Positions 55,735 through 64,000 of a DNA stretch of 64,000 nucleotides are shown piece after piece. The translations under genes and the position numbers were made by a program. The notes beneath the pieces were generated by a model. That model did no database searches and was not told where the DNA came from. It worked only from the letters and a program-made list of their open reading frames with translations. Position 1 is the first letter of the stretch. Each line of letters begins with the position of its first letter. The stretch covers positions 27,221,034 to 27,285,033 of the forward strand of contig CM058231.1 of NCBI GenBank assembly GCA_030180135.1, written 5' to 3'. This DNA is from Orychophragmus violaceus (lineage: Eukaryota; Streptophyta; Magnoliopsida; Brassicales; Brassicaceae).

Positions 55735-58700
55735 TCTATGACATATATGTTTCAAGAAGTTTTGGTTAAAAAGTTTTTTTTAGGATTCTCATAGGACCTT
55801 TTAGAAGATCAAGGATTCTTTCTAGTCTTTTAGTAAGGTTACTTAGAGGTGATTCAAAGGAACATAAACTTGTATAACATGCTTCTCATTCTACCTTTAG
55901 GAGCATACGAAAACTTACTCATAGTTGTCTTACCAAACATAAATTCTCCAATCTATGACATATATGTTTCAAGAAGTTTTGGTTAAAAAGTTTTGTTTAG
56001 GATTCTCAAAGGACCTTTTAGAAGATCAAAGATTCTTTCTAGTCTTTTAGTAAGGTTACTTAGGGGTGATTCAAAGGAACATAAACTTGTATAACATGCT
56101 TCTCATTCTACCTTTAGGAGCATACGAAAACTTACTCATAGTTGTCTTACCAAACATAAATTCTCCAATCTATGACATATCTGTTTCAAGAAGTTTTGGT
56201 TAAAAAGTTTTGTTTAGGATTCTCATATGACCTTTTAGAAGATCAAAGATTCTTTCTAGTCTTTTAGTAAGGTTACTTAGGGGTGATTCAAAGGAACATA
56301 AACTTGTATAACATGCTTCTCATTCTACCTTTAGGAGCATACGAAAACTTACTCATAATTGTCTTACCAAACATAAATTCTCCAATCTATGACATATATG
56401 TTTCAAGAAGTTTTGGTTAAAAAGTTTTGTTTAGGATTCTCATAGGACCTTTTAGAAGATCAAAGATTCTCTCTATTCTTTTAGTAAGGTTACTTAGGGG
56501 TGATTCAAAGGAACATAAACTTGTATAACATGCTTCTCATTCTACCTTTAGGAGCATACGAAAACTTACTCATAGTTGTCTTACCAAACATAAATTCTCC
56601 AATCTATGACATATATGTTTCAAGAAGTTTTGGTTAAAAAGTTTTGTTTAGGATTCTCAAAGGACCTTTTAGAAGATCAAAGATTCTTTCTAGTCTTTTA
56701 GTAAGGTTACTTAGGGGTGATTCAAAGGAACATAAACTTGTATAACATGCTTCTCATTCTACCTTTAGGAGCATACGAAAACTTACTCATAATTGTCTTA
56801 CCAAACATAAATTCTCCAATCTATGACATATATGTTTCAAGAAGTTTTGGTTAAAAAGTTTTGTTTAGGATTCTCATAGGACCTTTTAGAAGATCAAAGA
56901 TTCTCTCTATTCTTTTAGTAAGGTTACTTAGGGGTGATTCAAAGGAACATAAACTTGTATAACATGCTTCTCATTCTACCTTTAGGAGCATACGAAAACT
57001 TACTCATAGTTGTCTTACCAAACATAAATTCTCCAATCCATGACATATATGTTTCAAGAAGTTTTGGTTAAAAAGTTTTGTTTAGTATTCTCATAGGACC
57101 TTTTAGAAGATCAAAGATTCTTTCTAGTCTTTTAGTAAGGTTACTTAGGGGTGATTCAAAGGAACATAAACTTGTATAACATGATTCTCATTCTACCTTT
57201 AAGAGCATGCGAAAACTTACATATAGTTGTCTTAACAAACATAAATTCTCCAATCCATGACATATATGTTTCAAGAAGTTTTGGTTAAAAAGTTTTGTTT
57301 AGGATTCTCAAAGGACCTTTTCGAAGATCAAAGATTCTTTCTAGTCTTTTAGTAAGGTTACTTATCGGTGATTCAAAGGAACATAAACTTGTATAACATG
57401 CTTCTCATTCTACCTTTAGGAGCATACGAAAACTTACTCATAGTTGTCTTACCAAACATAAATTCTCCAATCTATGACATATATGTTTCAAGAAGTTTTG
57501 GTTAAAAAGTTTTGTTTAGGATTCTCAAAGGACCTTTTAGAAGATCAAAGATTCTTTCTAGTCTTTTAGTAAGGTTACTTAGGGGTGATTCAAAGGAACA
57601 TAAACTTGTATAACATGCTTCTCATTCTACCTTTATGAGCATACGAAAACTTACTCATAATTGTCTTACCAAACATAAATTCTCCAATCTATGACATATA
57701 TGTTTCAAGAAGTTTTGGTTAAAAAGTTTTTTTTAGGATTCTCATAGGACCTTTTAGAAGATCAAAGATTCTCTCTATTCTTTTAGTAAGGTTACTTAGG
57801 GGTGATTCAAAGGAACATAAACTTGTATAACATGCTTCTCATTCTACCTTTAGGAGCATACGAAAACTTACTCATAGTTGTCTTACCAAACATAAATTCT
57901 CCAATCCATGACATATATGTTTCAAGAAGTTTTGGTTAAAAAGTTTTGTTTAGTATTCTCATAGGACCTTTTAGAAGATCAAAGATTCTTTCTAGTCTTT
58001 TAGTAAGGTTACTTAGGGGTGATTCAAAGGAACATAAACTTGTATAACATGATTCTCATTCTACCTTTAAGAGCATGCGAAAACTTACATATAGTTGTCT
58101 TAACAAACATAAATTCTCCAATCCATGACATATATGTTTCAAGAAGTTTTGGTTAAAAAGTTTTGTTTAGGATTCTCAAAGGACCTTTTCGAAGATCAAA
58201 GATTCTTTCTAGTCTTTTAGTAAGGTTACTTAGGGGTGATTCAAAGGAACATAAACTTGTATAACATGCTTCTCATTCTACCTTTAGGAGCATACGAAAA
58301 CTTACTCATAGTTGTCTTACCAAACATAAATTCTCCAATCCATGACATATATGTTTCAAGAAGTTTTGGTTAAAAAGTTTTGTTTAGTATTCTCATAGGA
58401 CCTTTTAGAAGATCAAAGATTCTTTCTAGTCTTTTAGTAAGGTTACTTAGGGGTGATTCAAAGGAACATAAACTTGTATAACATGATTCTCATTCTACCT
58501 TTAAGAGCATGCGAAAACTTACATATAGTTGTCTTAACAAACATAAATTCTCCAATCCATGACATATATGTTTCAAGAAGTTTTGGTTAAAAAGTTTTGT
58601 TTAGTATTCTCATAGGACCTTTTAGAAGATCAAAGATTCTTTCTAGTCTTTTAGTAAGGTTACTTAGGGGTGATTCAAAGGAACATAAACTTGTATAACA

Positions 58701-61700
58701 TGATTCTCATTCTACCTTTAAGAGCATGCGAAAACTTACATATAGTTGTCTTAACAAACATAAATTCTCCAATCCATGACATATATGTTTCAAGAAGTTT
58801 TGGTTAAAAAGTTTTGTTTAGGATTCTCAAAGGACCTTTTCGAAGATCAAAGATTCTTTCTAGTCTTTTAGTAAGGTTACTTATCGGTGATTCAAAGGAA
58901 CATAAACTTGTATAACATGCTTCTCATTCTACCTTTAGGAGCATACGAAAACTTACTCATAGTTGTCTTACCAAACATAAATTCTCCAATCTATGACATA
59001 TATGTTTCAAGAAGTTTTGGTTAAAAAGTTTTGTTTAGGATTCTCAAAGGACCTTTTAGAAGATCAAAGATTCTTTCTAGTCTTTTAGTAAGGTTACTTA
59101 GGGGTGATTCAAAGGAACATAAACTTGTATAACATGCTTCTCATTCTACCTTTATGAGCATACGAAAACTTACTCATAATTGTCTTACCAAACATAAATT
59201 CTCCAATCTATGACATATATGTTTCAAGAAGTTTTGGTTAAAAAGTTTTTTTTAGGATTCTCATAGGACCTTTTAGAAGATCAAAGATTCTCTCTATTCT
59301 TTTAGTAAGGTTACTTAGGGGTGATTCAAAGGAACATAAACTTGTATAACATGCTTCTCATTCTACCTTTAGGAGCATACGAAAACTTACTCATAGTTGT
59401 CTTACCAAACATAAATTCTCCAAACCATGACATATATGTTTCAAGAAGTTTTGGTTAAAAAGTTTTGTTTAGTATTCTCATAGGACCTTTTAGAAGATCA
59501 AAGATTCTTTCTAGTCTTTTAGTAAGGTTACTTAGGGGTGATTCAAAGGAACATAAACTTGTATAACATGATTCTCATTCTACCTTTAAGAGCATGCGAA
59601 AACTTACATATAGTTGTCTTAACAAACATAAATTCTCCAATCCATGACATATATGTTTCAAGAAGTTTTGGTTAAAAAGTTTTGTTTAGGATTCTCAAAG
59701 GACCTTTTCGAAGATCAAAGATTCTTTCTAGTCTTTTAGTAAGGTTACTTAGGGGTGATTCAAAGGAACATAAACTTGTATAACATGCTTCTCATTCTAC
59801 CTTTAGGAGCATACGAAAACTTACTCATAGTTGTCTTACCAAACATAAATTCTCCAATCCATGACATATATGTTTCAAGAAGTTTTGGTTAAAAAGTTTT
59901 GTTTAGTATTCTCATAGGACCTTTTAGAAGATCAAAGATTCTTTCTAGTCTTTTAGTAAGGTTACTTAGGGGTGATTCAAAGGAACATAAACTTGTATAA
60001 CATGATTCTCATTCTACCTTTAAGAGCATGCGAAAACTTACATATAGTTGTCTTAACAAACATAAATTCTCCAATCCATGACATATATGTTTCAAGAAGT
60101 TTTGGTTAAAAAGTTTTGTTTAGGATTCTCAAAGGACCTTTTAGAAGATCAAAGATTCTTTCTAGTCTTTTAGTAAGGTTACTTAGGGGTGATTCAAAGG
60201 AACATAAACTTGTATAACATGATTCTCATTCTACCTTTAAGAGCATGCGAAAACTTACATATAGTTGTCTTAACAAACATAAATTCTCCAATCCATGACA
60301 TATATGTTTCAAGAAGTTTTGGTTAAAAAGTTTTGTTTAGGATTCTCATAGGACCTTTTAGAAGATCAAAGATTCTTTCTAGTCTTTTAGTAAGGTTACT
60401 TATCGGTGATTCAAAGGAACATAAACTTGTATAACATGCTTCTCATTCTACCTTTAGGAGCATACGAAAACTTACTCATAGTTGTCTTACCAAACATAAA
60501 TTCTCCAATCTATGACATATATGTTTCAAGAAGTTTTGGTTAAAAAGTTTTGTTTAGGATTCTCAAAGGACCTTTTAGAAGATCAAAGATTCTTTCTAGT
60601 CTTTTAGTAAGGTTACTTAGGGGTGATTCAAAGGAACATAAACTTGTATAACATGCTTCTCATTCTACCTTTATGAGCATACGAAAACTTACTCATAATT
60701 GTCTTACCAAACATAAATTCTCCAATCTATGACATATATGTTTCAAGAAGTTTTGGTTAAAAAGTTTTTTTTAGGATTCTCATAGGACCTTTTAGAAGAT
60801 CAAAGATTCTCTCTATTCTTTTAGTAAGGTTACTTAGGGGTGATTCAAAGGAACATAAACTTGTATAACATGCTTCTCATTCTACCTTTAGGAGCATACG
60901 AAAACTTACTCATAGTTGTCTTACCAAACATAAATTCTCCAATCCATGACATATATGTTTCAAGAAGTTTTGGTTAAAAAGTTTTGTTTAGTATTCTCAT
61001 AGGACCTTTTAGAAGATCAAAGATTCTTTCTAGTCTTTTAGTAAGGTTACTTAGGGGTGATTCAAAGGAACATAAACTTGTATAACATGATTCTCATTCT
61101 ACCTTTAAGAGCATGCGAAAACTTACATATAGTTGTCTTAACAAACATAAATTCTCCAATCCATGACATATATGTTTCAAGAAGTTTTGGTTAAAAAGTT
61201 TTGTTTAGGATTCTCAAAGGACCTTTTCGAAGATCAAAGATTCTTTCTAGTCTTTTAGTAAGGTTACTTAGGGGTGATTCAAAGGAACATAAACTTGTAT
61301 AACATGCTTCTCATTCTACCTTTAGGAGCATACGAAAACTTACTCATAGTTGTCTTACCAAACATAAATTCTCCAATCCATGACATATATGTTTCAAGAA
61401 GTTTTGGTTAAAAAGTTTTGTTTAGTATTCTCATAGGACCTTTTAGAAGATCAAAGATTCTTTCTAGTCTTTTAGTAAGGTTACTTAGGGGTGATTCAAA
61501 GGAACATAAACTTGTATAACATGATTCTCATTCTACCTTTAAGAGCATGCGAAAACTTACATATAGTTGTCTTAACAAACATAAATTCTCCAATCCATGA
61601 CATATATGTTTCAAGAAGTTTTGGTTAAAAAGTTTTGTTTAGGATTCTCAAAGGACCTTTTAGAAGATCAAAGATTCTTTCTAGTCTTTTAGTAAGGTTA

Positions 61701-64000
61701 CTTAGGGGTGATTCAAAGGAACATAAACTTGTATAACATGATTCTCATTCTACCTTTAAGAGCATGCGAAAACTTACATATAGTTGTCTTAACAAACATA
61801 AATTCTCCAATCCATGACATATATGTTTCAAGAAGTTTTGGTTAAAAAGTTTTGTTTAGGATTCTCAAAGGACCTTTTCGAAGATCAAAGATTCTTTCTA
61901 GTCTTTTAGTAAGGTTACTTATCGGTGATTCAAAGGAACATAAACTTGTATAACATGCTTCTCATTCTACCTTTAGGAGCATACGAAAACTTACTCATAG
62001 TTGTCTTACCAAACATAAATTCTCCAATCTATGACATATCTGTTTCAAGAAGTTTTGGTTAAAAAGTTTTGTTTAGGATTCTCATATGACCTTTTAGAAG
62101 ATCAAAGATTCTTTCTAGTCTTTTAGTAAGGTTACTTAGGGGTGATTCAAAGGAACATAAACTTGTATAACATGCTTCTCATTCTACCTTTAGGAGCATA
62201 CGAAAACTTACTCATAATTGTCTTACCAAACATAAATTCTCCAATCTATGACATATATGTTTCAAGAAGTTTTGGTTAAAAAGTTTTGTTTAGGATTCTC
62301 ATAGGACCTTTTAGAAGATCAAAGATTCTCTCTATTCTTTTAGTAAGGTTACTTAGGGGTGATTCAAAGGAACATAAACTTGTATAACATGCTTCTCATT
62401 CTACCTTTAGGAGCATACGAAAACTTACTCATAGTTGTCTTACCAAACATAAATTCTCCAATCTATGACATATATGTTTCAAGAAGTTTTGGTTAAAAAG
62501 TTTTGTTTAGGATTCTCAAAGGACCTTTTAGAAGATCAAAGATTCTTTCTAGTCTTTTAGTAAGGTTACTTAGGGGTGATTCAAAGGAACATAAACTTGT
62601 ATAACATGCTTCTCATTCTACCTTTAGGAGCATACGAAAACTTACTCATAATTGTCTTACCAAACATAAATTCTCCAATCTATGACATATATGTTTCAAG
62701 AAGTTTTGGTTAAAAAGTTTTGTTTAGGATTCTCATAGGACCTTTTAGAAGATCAAAGATTCTCTCTATTCTTTTAGTAAGGTTACTTAGGGGTGATTCA
62801 AAGGAACATAAACTTGTATAACATGCTTCTCATTCTACCTTTAGGAGCATACGAAAACTTACTCATAGTTGTCTTACCAAACATAAATTCTCCAATCCAT
62901 GACATATATGTTTCAAGAAGTTTTGGTTAAAAAGTTTTGTTTAGTATTCTCATAGGACCTTTTAGAAGATCAAAGATTCTTTCTAGTCTTTTAGTAAGGT
63001 TACTTAGGGGTGATTCAAAGGAACATAAACTTGTATAACATGATTCTCATTCTACCTTTAAGAGCATGCGAAAACTTACATATAGTTGTCTTAACAAACA
63101 TAAATTCTCCAATCCATGACATATATGTTTCAAGAAGTTTTGGTTAAAAAGTTTTGTTTAGGATTCTCAAAGGACCTTTTCGAAGATCAAAGATTCTTTC
63201 TAGTCTTTTAGTAAGGTTACTTAGGGGTGATTCAAAGGAACATAAACTTGTATAACATGCTTCTCATTCTACCTTTATGAGCATACGAAAACTTACTCAT
63301 AATTGTCTTACCAAACATAAATTCTCCAATCTATGACATATATGTTTCAAGAAGTTTTGGTTAAAAAGTTTTGTTTAGGATTCTCATAGGACCTTTTAGA
63401 AGATCAAAGATTCTCTCTATTCTTTTAGTAAGGTTACTTAGGGGTGATTCAAAGGAACATAAACTTGTATAACATGCTTCTCATTCTACCTTTAGGAGCA
63501 TACGAAAACTTACTCATAGTTGTCTTACCAAACATAAATTCTCCAATCCATGACATATATGTTTCAAGAAGTTTTGGTTAAAAAGTTTTGTTTAGTATTC
63601 TCATAGGACCTTTTAGAAGATCAAAGATTCTTTCTAGTCTTTTAGTAAGGTTACTTAGGGGTGATTCAAAGGAACATAAACTTGTATAACATGATTCTCA
63701 TTCTACCTTTAAGAGCATGCGAAAACTTACATATAGTTGTCTTAACAAACATAAATTCTCCAATCCATGACATATATGTTTCAAGAAGTTTTGGTTAAAA
63801 AGTTTTGTTTAGGATACTCAAAGGACCTTTTCGAAGATCAAAGATTATTTCTAGTCTTTTAGTAAGGTTACTTATCGGTGATTCAAAGGAACATAAACTT
63901 GTATAACATGCTTTTCATTCTACCTTTAGGAGAATACGAAAACTTACTCATAGTTGTCTTACCAAACATAAATTCTCCAATCTATGACATATATGTTTCA
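55735..64000 (-). repeat. 217-bp satellite array, block 5 (orientation B), runs off the window
   Basis: About 38 monomers, the longest block. Monomer variants can be told apart by short words: AAGAGCATGCG with ACATATAGTTG, CTTTATGAGCAT, ACTTATCGGTG, and GACATATCTG. Their spacing is always a whole number of 217-bp monomers. The segment at 56174 recurs at 62033, 5859 bp (27 monomers) later. No insertion is seen in this block. Confidence 0.96.
57361..61917 (-). repeat. Seven-monomer higher-order repeat, three consecutive copies
   Basis: The rare word CTTATCGGTG occurs at 57361, 58880, 60399 and 61918, three steps of exactly 1519 bp (7 x 217). A second rare word, CTTTATGAGC, occurs at 57631, 59150 and 60669, again 1519 bp apart. 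The next CTTATCGGTG is at 63871, 1953 bp on (9 x 217), so the regular pattern breaks after the third copy. Confidence 0.92.

Noticed and set aside
1..64000. tRNA, rRNA or host protein-coding genes
   Set aside because: No cloverleaf-like tRNA, rRNA segment or non-transposon protein domain was recognised on either strand. The tRNA-like words are retrotransposon primer sites.

Overview
This window looks like plant nuclear DNA from the edge of a centromere into its satellite core. The host is most likely a Brassicaceae species. The evidence is the plant-type tRNA primer sites (tRNA-iMet for the copia elements, tRNA-Asp for the gypsy element), a CACTA end, TCGATCGACAC motifs of the kind I recall from crucifer retroelements, and many Ty1/copia copies lying in a tandem satellite. 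I could not name the species, because the ~217-bp satellite matches no repeat I can recall with confidence. No ordinary host gene, rRNA gene, tRNA gene, CRISPR array or bacterial-type feature was seen.

Positions 1-22551 are a mosaic of decayed transposable elements. From left to right these are: a degenerate copia element with its 3' LTR (1-5640); a copia linker fragment (5650-5843); an LTR of a gag-only gypsy element (5844-6918); a CACTA-type end with GCGACTA repeats (from 6919); a 133-bp tandem repeat rich in AAACCCT (7370-8260); a non-autonomous Athila/Tat-like gypsy element (about 9040-12520); AT-rich spacer; two truncated copia copies arranged head to tail (13324-16928 and 16929-19265); and a gag-only gypsy element whose reading frame runs into its 3' LTR (19266-22551).

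Positions 22552-64000 are satellite with insertions. About 88 monomers of ~217 bp lie in five blocks. The first two blocks have one orientation (22552-24978, 27070-32472). The other three have the opposite orientation (35970-36500, 42064-44553, 55735-64000). The switch occurs across a patchwork of three truncated elements (32473-35969). Seven-monomer higher-order repeats of exactly 1519 bp are visible in the last block.

One copia family dominates the satellite. A copy at 36501-42063 has one nonsense mutation. A copy at 44554-55734 is interrupted by a second, opposite-strand copy at 46731-52335. That nested copy has a complete 1416-codon polyprotein frame, LTRs that look identical by eye, and a 5-bp target duplication. 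Leaving out the nested insertion, the outer frame is also 4251 nt. LTRs of this family begin TA and end CA, and the TATTG start directly abuts the polypurine tract. The genes therefore work only as retrotransposon machinery: gag, protease, integrase, reverse transcriptase and RNase H from one polyprotein, driven from LTR promoters.
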